A stretch of DNA of 64,000 nt, from the NCBI GenBank assembly GCA_950295325.1, contig OX485803.1, positions 73,735,554-73,799,553 on the forward strand, written 5' to 3'. The stretch is from Polytrichum commune. Taxonomy: Eukaryota; Streptophyta; Polytrichopsida; Polytrichales; Polytrichaceae. Made by a program: the position numbers and the translations under genes. Under the pieces are notes generated by a model that did no database searches, had not been told where the DNA came from, and saw only the letters and a program-made list of their open reading frames with translations. Positions 11,524-23,201 of the stretch are shown here, one piece after another (positions within the stretch are counted from its first letter, which is position 1; every line of letters starts with the position of its first letter).

Positions 11524-14500
11524 GACGAGTACAACCCGATTGACTTGTTCTCTCATGCACCCCGGACTGGGCAAAGAAGCCAGACATACCCTAACACAAA
11601 CGATGGACAAGATGGAGAAGTTGAGGTGCTACGTATGGTGGCAGAGTGCTTTGGCAAGTACGATGGCCTCAAATTTGACGGACACGAAACCGAAGCCACC
11701 ATACATGAGGGTCTCGGGGATGCATTGGTTGAAGACCTTCGCGAAGGGGAGGATGGTTTCACAACGAAGGACAGTGAAGGTAGCGAGGGGGAAATGGAAG
11801 AAACGAATGACCCCATGGAAACAAGAGGGAGTACGATGAACAGTGAGGACCCCAGTGGGGTAGACCACCAGAAGCTCTTATGCGAAGCTGGAACTCCACT
11901 GTATGAGGGAAGCCCCTCGAACCGTCTCACATCGACACTCTTGATACTATTGTGTTGCACCACCTTCGCTGTACCAAACAACTTTGTGGATGAGTTGTTG
12001 AAGTTGTTGAAGGAGACAATTTTACCCAAGGACAACACACTACCGAAATCATTTAACGAGGCGAAAGGCTTGTTGATGAAGTTGGGGTTGTCCTACAACT
12101 CAATACATGCGTGTAGAGATGGATGTTGTTTGTTTCGGAAAGAATTGGAGAATGCAACGGAGTGCCCAACATGCCACAAATCGCGCTTTGTAGAGAACTC
12201 CAGCACAATTCCAGTCAAAGTTTTGAGACATTTTCCTTTGATTCCTCGTTTGCGAAGGATGTACAGCTGCACATGGATCGCGGAGCTAATGAAGTGGCAT
12301 GTAGGTGGGAAAAGTAAGGACAAGGTGATGAGGTCCGTGGTGGACTCGAAGGCTTGGGACCACGTAAATAATAGGTGGCCGTGGTTTGCGGAAGATGAAC
12401 GGAACGTTAGGCTTGGCCTTGCACTGGATGGCGTAAATCCATTTAGGAACCAAAGTCTCAGCCACTCTACTTGGCCCGTGGTCATGCTCAACTACAATCT
12501 CCCCCCTTGGTTAGTGACCAAAAACTTCTTCATGATGCTTGCGCTAATCATACCAGGAAAAGAGAGTGTAAGGGACAGGAACGTGGATGTGTACATGGCA
12601 CCGTTGATTGAGGAGCTCCAAGAGCTCTGGAGAGGGATCGACTGCTTGGACGGATCGCAAGGAAACTCCAAAGAGAAAACATTTAAGCTACATGGCATGC
12701 TTTTGTGGACGGTGAATGACTTCCCGGCGTACGGTTTGATTTCGGGGCAAGTAACAAAAGGACATAGGGCTTGCCCCGTGTGTGGCCCCAACGTGGCAAC
12801 ACGGCGTTCCAAAGCGTTGAAAAAAAATGTTTACCTTGGGCATAGACGACAACTGCCAATGACCCACCAATGGAGACGACAGAGGTCCAATTTTGATGGG
12901 CAGTCGGAGATGAGACCACCGCCAAGAAGGATGAGTGGTCGAGAGCAATTGTGATATGCGAACGAGCGAGAAGAGTGGACGAAAAACCAAACTGGGCAGA
13001 CGACAGACCCCGTACACGAACATGGAGTGAAGAGGAAGACATGTCTATATGACCTTCCATACTGGAAAGTACGTGTATATTATTATTTTAGTTAAGGGAG
13101 TGGACGTAGTCACATGATTGCATATAGTAACATTGTTCATGAGTATTATGTGAGTGGACGTAGTCATGTACAGTCACATGATTGCACGTAGTGATATTGT
13201 GATTCGCTCCGGAAATTTTCTCACTGGGTCGAGTCATTGTGCAGGATCTTCTAATTCGGCACACATTGGATGTTATGCACTGTGAGAAAAACATCGCTGA
13301 GAATGTGATGAAAACCATATTTGGAGAGAATGATACACTTGGAGTTCGTCTGGACATGAAGGAGGCGGGTATACGCCCGCCTCTTTGGCCCGTAGCAGGA
13401 ACAAAACCCGGTAGCGTGATTCTACCTCGATCCTTGTACGTTATGACGAAAGAAGAGCGTGAAGTCTTTGTTTCGCAAGTGCGTGCACTGCGAACTCCCA
13501 CTCACTATGTGGGACAGTTGAAGAAGCGCGTAAACGTGGATGGGAGTATAAAAGGCCTGAAATCCCATGACTACCATGTCCTTATGCAGCAAGTGTTGGC
13601 ACTATGTGTGCGCTGTACAATGGAAAAGGAAGTGCGGACATTCATAATAATGTTGAGCCGTGTATTCAGGAGGGTGTATGCTAAGTCCATTGATCCTGCA
13701 ACAATACAGGAGTTGAGGTGTGAAGCGGCCATAGCACTATGCATGTTGGAAAATGAATTCCCGCCTTCATTTTTTGACATCATGACCCATTTGGTCCTGC
13801 ATCTCGTGGAAGAAGTGGAAATTTGTGGACCTGTACATACACGTTGGATGTACCCTATCGAGAGGTACCGACACACTACGACTACTGTTGTATGCAAATA
13901 TGACTGCCCTTAGTGATTTCAGCAAGTCCCATGTACTGATGTGTTGGGCTGTATCCAAAATGCAGGAAACACGAGGATGACATGTCACGGCGAGAATGTG
14001 AGCGGCACGAATACAGGCGGAAGAAGCGGAAGGCGCGGGTAATGTACCCAGCGGAGCTGCGCGACGAGGATTTCTACATTTGGTTTCCAAAAGCAGTGAT
14101 GCGCGCCATAGAAGAAGGCACTGAGGAGGTACAAGAAGACATTAGGGCCTTGATGTTACCTCCATCGGATGCAACGAAGTCGTATCGATCCATGTATGCG
14201 TTTGGAAACCACATCCGTGTCCGAAGCGCACAGGCGCAATTGACAACGATGGACTCAGGGGTGGCCGCAACATTTCGACAATTATGTTGCTCGGGCCTGA
14301 AGGACACAAATCCAAAGGCAGCGGAGTTGGAGTATGTGGGGTGGGTGGAGGAAATCCTTTCTGTGGACTATGGATTCTTCGAGGTGGTGGTCCTCTATTG
14401 CAATTGGATCGTTGCAAACATTAAGGGAGATGGGGCGACGACTATGGTTTCACCATTGTAAACTTTGACAAATTGATTCCGTTCTCAGCACAATCATTTG

Positions 14501-14832
14501 CATTTCCTCTCCACATCGAACAAGTTTTTTTTGCACCTGACGTAGCGAAGTGTGGATGGGAAGTTGTTTTGCGCAAGGAACCGAGAGGGGTTCGGGTATT
14601 CTCCAAACAACAAAGAACGGATGAAGTACAATGCATAGCACTAGGTAGGACATCTGATTTTCCCGGATTACAAGTGACGGCGTTTCATGACGATATCGTA
14701 CCGAAAACACCCATATTGGGCGATGCAGTGGAAGTAGGGCCAGGAGTGGTTGCCAAGGCATTAGAATGTCTAGAGGGACCGGATGACGCATCGGTAGATG
14801 ACTCCGAGCATTGCGACTCGGACGGTGATTGA
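11524..14832 (+). pseudogene. CACTA tnp2 transposase with DUF4218 and DUF4216, inactivated
   Basis: Exons 11524-13068, 13245-13864 and 13966-14832 have GT-AG borders and consistent phases. They may be preceded by the zinc-finger exon 10097-10294. The first exon matches the tnp2 (Transposase_21) pattern: an acidic leader, then KLGLSYNSIHACRDGCCLF, CPTC, ACPVC and GHRRQLPM. The second is a clear DUF4218 (LDVMHCEKNIAENVM, SHDYHVLMQQVL, EFPPSFFDIMTHLV, GPVHTRWMYPIERY). The third has DUF4216 features (IPFSAQSFAF, QVFFAPD, GWEVVLRKEPRG). Tnp2 cuts the transposon ends. Two lesions are visible: TGA at 12952-12954 inside exon 1 (the frame continues to LPYWK at the donor), and a frameshift at the G-run near 14433-14436 between the VLYCNWI and YGFTIVNFDK parts. 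The copy is probably non-autonomous now. Confidence 0.85.
13080..13215. repeat. TATGACT-type repeats in a tnp2 intron
   Basis: Several GTAGTCAC/ATGATTGCA-type variants of the CACTA subterminal motif occupy the intron between 13068 and 13245, far from the element ends. Confidence 0.6.
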
Positions 14833-15214
14833 CTTCCCGTCCGAGCAAGAAGTTGTATTGGTGAAACTTAGGTGGGTATATATTTAAGTTCAATTATATA
14901 CATGTTCAATTAGTCTCTTGGCAACAGTAAAAATCAAGTTTCCTCCCCAATTTTCCCCCTATACTCCCTAAAACATCAATCAATTAATTATTCGACTCAT
15001 ACATAAACATGGGCCATTCCCAATTTTCATTGCCATCCATATTATAACACACAAAGTACTTAATTTTGACCATTATCTGTCATTATTAAATAAATACTCC
15101 AAACCATAATAATAGATAATGAGTCATGGGGCAAAAACACAAGAGGCCCGTCTAGGGCAGCCTGAATTATCAAGGGCTGCCCAAAAAAAGGAAAAAAAGA
15201 AAGGTCCTAGTCAG

Positions 15215-15469
15215 AATGTGACTAAAGAATATGACTCGCAGAAAAATGTGACTGCCACATATGACTGGGCGTCCACCATACACGTTCCCCGACGTTCCCT
15301 GTAAAGGAAGTCGTCGTTCCCATACGCCGTATATAGTACATTTGCCGAATACGACAGTAAAATATGACTGCGAGTCATATTTTTGAATTTCGTACCCCCC
15401 AAAGGTCGAGGCCTGGGAAAATGTGACTGCATGTAGTCACCAGTCATCCCCAGTCATATTTCCCTAGTC
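15215..15469. repeat. Right subterminal TATGACT palindrome cluster
   Basis: Repeated ATGTGACT/ATATGACT and AGTCACATT/AGTCATATT motifs lie directly inside the right terminal repeat and mirror the left end. Likely TNP1-type binding sites (inference). Confidence 0.8.
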
Positions 15470-15494
15470 ACAAAATACCCAATCTGTTGTAGTG
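15470..15494 (-). repeat. CACTA right terminal inverted repeat
   Basis: Perfect 25-bp reverse complement of 232-256, followed by the ATT target duplication at 15495-15497. Confidence 0.95.
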
Positions 15495-15497
15495 ATT

Positions 15498-16176
15498 GAT
15501 GATCAAAGTCTTTGTTATATTGACTCCAAAGTCGTGTTGCAACAATTGTTTGTGGTGAGCTCTAGTTTGATGTAATGCTATGTTAGAAATATCAGAAACA
15601 TTCTTAGATAGCAGAAAACCTACTGAACTTGAGAATAACTGCCTAATAGGTGAATTGTATATTGACAAACATGAAGTGGAACACGCGGGGACAAACATAT
15701 TTGGCATAACTTTGTCTGAAAAGTGGCATGATTCTGAAAACATGAAGTTCAACACAAACCTTATGACATGTGTCGGACTCGCACCTCTCTCAAGAACTGA
15801 AAGCTTAAGCAACTAAAAACAACAGACACTCCACCAAAGCATATGGAATCTTCAGTGGCTCCAGAAAATCGTAGTTGATTTCAAAGCGATAAATTGCAGA
15901 TAAGGTGAGAGTGTGGAATGTTTATACCCTTGCATCATATAGAAGTTACAAGTCTTGTCAGCCATGTCCACTTGAGATCCACTTGCACATCTTTATTATA
16001 TTTTGAGTCAGAAGGCCAATTAGCCGACAACAAGCATGAATTGAAAGAAGAAAGCACACCCACTTTGAGAGGGAGGTGGAACCCTTCAAGCGTCCACTTG
16101 CACATTCAATTCATGATCAGGTGAAAGGGTCTGGAGCACCTTGACCAGCCTTAAACTTCAATACACAGCACTACTG
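15498..16176. other. Between the CACTA and Plavaka-like elements, no gene seen
   Basis: Short open frames exist on both strands near 15580-15816 but show no recognisable domain. I leave this stretch unassigned. Confidence 0.4.
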
Positions 16177-16763
16177 CATCTCGATTTTGGACCCCCATGG
16201 AGTTAATACTTATTCATTGTTGATTCAATAACATCAAAGTTCAATGCTAGTTTAATGTATTTTTTGGTATTGTGTCATCACTTAAGCAATGACCATTGAA
16301 GCAACAATAAATCAACATTAAATGATACAATCTTGTTTTTATGCTTATTAGACAATTGGCATTGTAACAACATCCATATAGTGCATTTTTTCTTCCATTT
16401 CTAAATCAACACTAAGTTTGTGCAAATTGATTCAATACTTTATGAACAAGTATTCAAGATGCGACATTGCATCAACCTTGTTTCTATACTAAATCACCAA
16501 TCAATCATCTATAACATTGATTCAACATTATTTATGCAACATCCAATCAATGATATGATGTTGTTTATTTATTGATTCAACACTAATTTAACACTATTGA
16601 TGTTTAACAAAACCATGAATCAAACACACACTCACTATACTTGTAGCCTTTGAAATTTTCCCTGCAACAATCTACAATCACTGCAATCTCTATGTGCATG
16701 AAAGTAAGTACAAAAATTAGGCACTCACCTGATAACTCAAGAGTAACTAGTGATACTCAAAGT

Positions 16764-19700
16764 TCAAAACTTAAATGAATTTAGAAAGAAGAACCATACT
16801 TTCACAAAATGAGGAACCACTTGCACAACTTTGAGAATAGAAGTTGTTTCTATCACTATATAAGCTTTTGTTTGTGTCTGTAACCACTTCAACTCAGCAC
16901 ACTCTACAGTAGTGTTGAACCTCACATAGTCATACATTCTTACAAGTGCTAAATCTTTTGTGACCTTATTTCTTTCTACATCCAATAAGCTACATCGAAA
17001 TAACAAACAAAGCTGACCATATGAAGTCCTCTCCTCTTCACCAACATCTTCCATTTGAATGGCAATTGAACTGTACCACTATTTTCCATGGAATTCGTGA
17101 GATGCTCGTGCATACATAGGCCAGTCCCCAAATCGAGCACCATTGCCAGGAGGTATAGCTAGTGAGCCATAAACCTGCAATACCCAGAATTGACAAAAGG
17201 AAGCATCATATGTCAACAAGTATGAATAAATATCAAGCCCAAAGATAAATACTGAAAAATGCAAGATATCCAAAAATTTGAATTGGTCGACATAATTTAC
17301 TTACTTCAGTATCTTTCAAATTGTTGTCATGGGTGTAGGATTTCAAGGCCATTGCCAATTCCAAACCAATCTCTGGTTGTGCAAAAAGTATTCGTTGTAA
17401 TTTGGTTGGATTTGAGTAGCTGGATGTGGCAATGTTGTCAAGTGCCAAAGTTCGTATGCGCAAGGTAGTTTGGTATCCAGCTAAGACATTTTGCCCAACC
17501 TCCACAGCCTACAATCCACTCAAAAAATTATAGATAGCATAACTACTTCAAATACATAATAAAAATTTGCATTATAAGCCAACTTGGTAGGTTTAAAGCA
17601 TTAGGTTTGGATCATACCAAGTCTAGAGCTGTTGTTTTCTCAACAATGGGTGCAAAACCTTCTCTTTCTTGGGCATTTTTCCGACGTGCTTGTAATCTTC
17701 TATTGTGCTTGACAATATAGTTGATATAGTCTTTTCTGTTGCTCCGTCTGTAAGCTGATTTCATTAAAGCTATATGCAAGTGCTCGTACAGATTAGAGTT
17801 GTATTCAAATGGCGTACCAGACCTCCGAATTGCATCACTAAAATGGCTCATTGCATGGACTTTTACTAAATGAAAATCTGATTTTTGCCATTTTGATAAT
17901 GCTCCTGTAAATGCTTGAATTGCTCTGTGAAACCACAAACATCACATTATAGTTCATTAGAAAAAAAATGACCAGATCGTACATAATAAAACTTACCATC
18001 TTCACAACACATAAAAAGGATTAACTGGATAAGCATCTAAACCTAGTTGGAATGCAATATACAAGAAGTCATCAATAAACTCTGCTATGAGCTGATCACT
18101 TACTCTTGCATGAGCTTATCCATATTTGCAAGGGATTCTTCAGTGTGTTCTTTTGATCGGCAAGCTTTCTCATACCACCTTAAAAATTTCACAACAGCTT
18201 TGATGATATCCCTTCTGAACAATCCAATTATGCACACAGCAATCACCTGCACCACAATTTTGGATTATGTTAAATAATAATAAATACATTCTCAAAGTTT
18301 CTACATGTATTGAAATCACACCTAAATTTGAACACCTAAATCTTATTTATCATTCTTTTTATTATATTAGTGACATAAATCTCATTTGCAACATAAATAC
18401 TAACCTGCATTACTGACCGATGCTTAAAGGCTGCATAATTTGAGTTGGCAGTGAAGTATCCTCCTTTGTCTGTGCCAGGAACTCGGAACTCTGAAAATCT
18501 AGAAGAATTTTTAATGCAAAGAAGCCTTTGATCCAACTCAGGGAGAATGGCTACAGACGTTGAAGTTGCAATGCTTCTTAATATATCTACAAGTGTCTTA
18601 AACACTCCTAAATCTGACTGATGAAGCATGTCAACATTCACTGCTCTATAGGGATTACCAAATGTAGTATCTCCTCCTGCAAAGCCCCATAGAGCACACT
18701 GTTCCAACATGACAAGTAATTAGACAAATAAATTTGATCATATTTCAAAGATCTGCTTAATATATGCAATTAAATTTTCCTAGGTTTACAAGCAGAATAC
18801 AAAACGAGGTAAGTGGCATACTTGTACAGGATGAATAGAATATCGTTTGGAAAGCTCAGTAGCCATAGATGGGGAAGAAATATGAATCTCTTCTAAGAGC
18901 CTCTTCATTTCCATCTCTGTTCTATACGGGAATCTCTCCTGGACATCCCTCAATTTATCTGAAGGGCAAAAACACATGCTACAAGGAAGCATACACTTGT
19001 TTGTGTCAAAAGTACACGTAACCTATAAAATTCAACACTTTTTTTATATTAGTAACAAGAAATTATAATCTCCAAAACTTCAAATGAAAATACCAAAAAA
19101 TATATATTAGAATCATTTATAACTTGTGTCAAAACTTGATATACCTTACAACCCTCTGGATGGTCACACACATATGAGTACAATCGAGGATACACCCATC
19201 TCTCTTCACCATTAGGATCTGATAGTAAGATTCCACTGCAGCAAACAAGTACCATCAAGTTAGAATTGAAACAAACTCAACTTAGAAACAAGCATTTTGA
19301 AACAACAATTTGAAACAAAAATTTAGATCATGATTAGGCTTACGTTTTGCTAGCATCTTTCAATGGTTTTAAAATATGCTCCAAACAACTCTGAAAAAGT
19401 TGCAATCTCTCCAAGTAGGTAGTTTCCATAGATGGAAGTATGGGAAAAACTGCTAGAAGAGCATGTCCTTCATCCAGATATCTGTTTTCACAAGATATAT
19501 TTCCAATGCTGAGCACTAAAGGATGCCCACTAACTTTTCCATCTTTAGACAGTGAAGTCCGATCGCTGTAAAGTATTAGTGGAGCAATCACAACACCTTC
19601 ACTATTGACATGGTCCTGCAAAGACACAATAAAAGGGTTTAGAAAATGAGACATCATACATCAAAAAATCAAGATCTTGCAAAATACCAAAATAGGATAT

Positions 19701-20432
19701 GATTCAAACTGATGCGTACGAGAACCCTATGACACAAATCACGCACAACTATTGACTCTTGTCATGTCATAATCACTCCGGTCAGGGGACTACATATTTG
19801 GCACCAATCATTAGCTTGTAACTTACTTGCATTTGTTTCCACCAATTAGTTGTGCCAGGAGTTGAATACACCTTCTCATAGATAGCCAAATTCTTGGAGT
19901 TTGGGTATATTTCAAATCCTTCGGCTACAATAGGAGAAGAGAATAGAGATCCCAAAGCATCTATAGGATCTCGATAGTGTAAAATGTGCCCTTGAATAAG
20001 TTCTTGTTTCTAACCATCCGCTGTAGCTAATGTCTCTCCTTCATAGCTATCCAAATCAACACTTGATCTTACTGAAACATCTTCTAATTTAAAGCTTGGG
20101 TGAAAGAGGACTTGGTTGAATAGAACATTTATGTCTCTTATTGATAGACCACTGTTGTTTATGCAAGTACGTATCCAATGTACTAGACTAAATGTAGAAT
20201 CATAAGGGACCTTAGAATCATCCTCTTGAAAAAAAGAAAAATCATCCACAGGAGACTCATGAGACTCAAATACAGGAGGTGGTGGATCTAAATTCACATG
20301 AAGTGGGGCAATAGTTGGACTTCTTGGCCTCTTGGAGCCACATCCCAAATACTTCTTGTGAGCACCAAGAGCCCCTGCATTCCCAAATCCTGTAGCTCCA
20401 CAAACACTACAACTAAAACTAAAGGCTTCCAT
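16764..20432 (-). pseudogene. Plavaka-like transposase, 9-10 exons, two in-frame TAG codons
   Basis: Exons (minus): 20432-19827, 19615-19344, 19235-19145, 19022-18822, 18698-18405, 18246-18104, 17924-17618, 17508-17305, 17174-16800, then perhaps a short last exon. Every junction is GT-AG and phase-consistent, giving about 831 codons. Residues 8-31 form a C2H-C finger (Cys8, Cys11, His25, Cys31). Plavaka-like signatures follow in order: HYRDPIDALGSL, NWWKQMQ, APLILYSDRTSLS, GNISCENRY, HPEGCKV, a Cys-rich CMLPCSMCFCP, NVDMLHQSDLGVFKTLVDIL, HAMSHFSDAIRRSGTPFEYN and EHLHIALMKSAYRRSN. TAG codons at 20010-20012 and 17079-17081 interrupt the frame, which is open on both sides. No frameshift is seen, so decay is recent or the codons are read through. 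The protein should bind and cut the transposon ends. Family call is from remembered motifs. Confidence 0.75.
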
Positions 20433-23201
20433 TCAAACACAGACCCAATCAAGTGCACTAGTTTAGTAATTCCATAACTCTCCCTGCAAATATCCACACC
20501 AAGTGGCTAAGAATTGAGCTTCCATGTTTCAAGTAGTAGGAACAATATATTAGTGCATAAGTTCATAAGATTATAAGAATATAAGAAAACATACCTAGAG
20601 GATATGCATGTTGGGCCTTGAAGTAAAGAAAAACAAGAAAGGTAGACATCTCTCTATCTCACGAACAATTTAGCTTCTTCAAGTCAGTCTTCAAGCCCCT
20701 CTCCAATCACACAACCACTTGTTGGCCATCTCATATGTATAGTCCATCCAATCAGCATCACAAAAGGAGATCACACAAAAGCAAGAAACTTCAAAATCTG
20801 GGATGAGCTTCCTCACCACATCTCTTATTGCAGATGACAGGGAGGACCAATTTTTCCATTGCCGGTAATGAATATTTCACACTTGGCCCTTGATGTGGTA
20901 ACAAACTCTCAAGTACATCCTTCCAGGTCCTCAACCCTCTGCTTCAATGGAAGATCAACACGTTTGGCTGTGCTTTGTTTGCGTCCTTGAAGAATGCCTA
21001 GTAGACGCTCGAGAAGCTTGTAATGCACAAAGGCATTGAACAAAAATACACGTAGCAAATGGACGCAGATACTGCCATTTTGATGGAGCATTCTTAAATT
21101 ATTCACATTGAGCATTCCTGACAATGTGGTGATGTTGGCTCATGTTCACAATATGTAAATTGATAAATCTCCGAAGCACCTTGATAAACGTTTTCTTCAG
21201 ATTCAAAATCCCATTTGGGCTACTTACAGGCACCGACATGAGAAACACTGCATGGACAGCTATTGCAGCGGATGCCACTCCCAACGAGCGGATGCCACTC
21301 TCATCCTTTTTTCCTCCATCACTGGGGTTTTGTCCCACTGCTGCACCTGCAGTCCCAAGATAATTGTCTCAAACTCAAGCATATTGCATATATTCCTATG
21401 AAATTGACCTTCATAGTAAGCATCTCACATGTTTCATGTGAGAAGAACCGACTCACATGGTAAGAGATTAAATGACAATCTTCCTGAAAACAAGTCGAAG
21501 GTCTTGTATATACCACTCCAGTAGGGTTTAGATGGAAATGACAAGGCAGATATTCAATGGCAATGCTCTTGAACCCTATGAATTCAGTCAAGGATCGATC
21601 CCTGAGACTATCCCCACATGAACTGATTGAGTTTGAGAATTAACCAGTTGAAGTTCAAGGCTTCAGGAAAATGACCTCGGAGGCTTGGATTGTTTCTTTG
21701 TTTCTTTGATTCTTTGATTTGGAACACAGCCTTCAAGTAGGGTATGTCGATAATCTTGGAGGTGGCGTAAGGGAGGGAGCTAGATACCTGGCTCAACAAC
21801 ATATGCAGGATCTCCTCTTTGCGAAATTCGAAGACGTCCTTCACGTCCTGTCTCGCGACCTATCAACCTCCCCAAACCAAAACAAAACTTGGCACCACCT
21901 ATTTCTACCGAATCGTCCTCCACAAGAATATTTCGCCGGCAGCTTCGAATTGAGCTCCTGCTCCGCTCCAATCCGCTCCCAATTTTTATCCCAAACTTTG
22001 CAGCATTGTGCACCACACAAACAAACCCCACCCCATGGTATGGAGCTCCTCAACTTGCCACAGAATGCTTAGAATTTCGAAAGACCCGAGAATAGTTTTC
22101 ATTTGTCAGATGAAAAGATAGCGATGAATGCCTCAATCAATCCAAATGCATCAATGGCTAAGATTGTCCATTAGGGATAAGAATCGACGGCTCAAGATTC
22201 TTCAAGTGTTATAGGTGAATGTTTAGAAAGAGTTCTAAGTTCTAAGTGTTTGGCGCGAAGATGGCGACAAGTCGAGCAATGGCGCCTCAGGATCATATGT
22301 AAGTTGTGTTTTGTGATTTTTTTGTGCAGGCCGGTTGTGGATTAATTTTTTTCGCAATTGGACATTAGATGTGAGTAGATTGGAGATCGTTGTTGTTCGT
22401 TGAGGAGGAGCGCGAGGAGGAGGATATTGTAAGTTGTTTTGTGTATGGGAGTTTCATTATGGAGGCTCTTGCATGTACTTCGTTTGGTGGTTGATGTCTA
22501 CAATTGGAGAGTGTTGGAGGGAATGCGTTGTTGTTGTTGTTGTTTTTGTTATGTTTGCTTTATAAGGAGCGCATGTTTGTTATGTACCTGAGTCTACTCC
22601 GACGTAGCTCCAGCACGAGTTGCATCATAACAACCGATCTTGAGCTGATAATTTTATAACGTGTTTCTCTGTGGTGCTAATCAAGTAATTTACAATCACC
22701 ATATCTTTGATATCCATCAAATTGGTCTTGCAGGCAATTGGGAGAATTTTTTTGGTCATGAATTTCGTCTAAGTGTGTTGCCATGTCAGAAGCATTACAA
22801 GAAAAACCTAAGTAGGTGTAGCAAAGTTTCTAGGGCAGCTATTGTTCTCGAGATCATTAGCTAGCTATTGTTGATGCTGCAGACAGATTAGAGAGTGATC
22901 CACGGAACTTAAGATCGAAGTTGACACCGACTTCGGTACGAAAGTTGAGAGGCCGACACCAACATCGCTCCTCTTCTCATCTGCGCTGTACTGCGATGTG
23001 AGTGCCCAATCTGTATACTCTTAATTGAGTGTCCTCCAGGATACTCAATTAACGGAAGGCAGATAGCTGATGTGTGCACAGAGTCAGAACTTAGAAGATT
23101 TACATAGAAAAGGCATGTTTGATAAACAATGAAGCCAATTATGTACTGATGATGTCTTGTGGTCAACACGCGAGGTTAATGGTCTCCTAGGTGTTGTTTC
23201 A
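20433..23201. other. Divergent spacer between the two Plavaka-element genes
   Basis: Contains the presumed divergent promoters. A possible first exon of the plus-strand gene starts at 22261 (ATG, 38 nt) and ends at a strong donor, AT|GTAAGT. On the minus strand 20860-22060 has several short open stretches (for example KDVFEFRKEEILHMLLSQ near 21840-21785) that may be a captured, decayed gene fragment. I do not recognise it. Confidence 0.35.

Larger units (their letters stand above)
232..15494. mobile_element. Complete CACTA (En/Spm) DNA transposon, 15.3 kb
   Basis: The element starts CACTACAACAGATT and ends with the exact reverse complement. The terminal inverted repeats match perfectly over 25 bp (232-256 and 15470-15494). 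It is flanked by a 3-bp duplication, ATT, at 229-231 and 15495-15497, as expected for CACTA transposition. Inside are the two classic genes: a TNP1/Transposase_24-like gene running left (6801 to about 1036) and a tnp2-type transposase running right (10097 to 14832). A SET-domain exon has been added to the right-hand gene. Short palindromes of the form TATGACT-N-AGTCATA are scattered over most of the length. Matching ends and a perfect target duplication argue for fairly recent movement, although both genes now carry in-frame stops. Seen: ends, duplication, gene content. Inferred: past mobility supplied by this or a related copy. Confidence 0.95.

Noticed and set aside
3467-20012. TAG as a reassigned sense codon in this genome
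   Set aside because: The intact Deltex gene uses ordinary codons and ends in TGA, other dead elements carry TGA and TAA as well, and only decaying transposon genes contain the TAGs.
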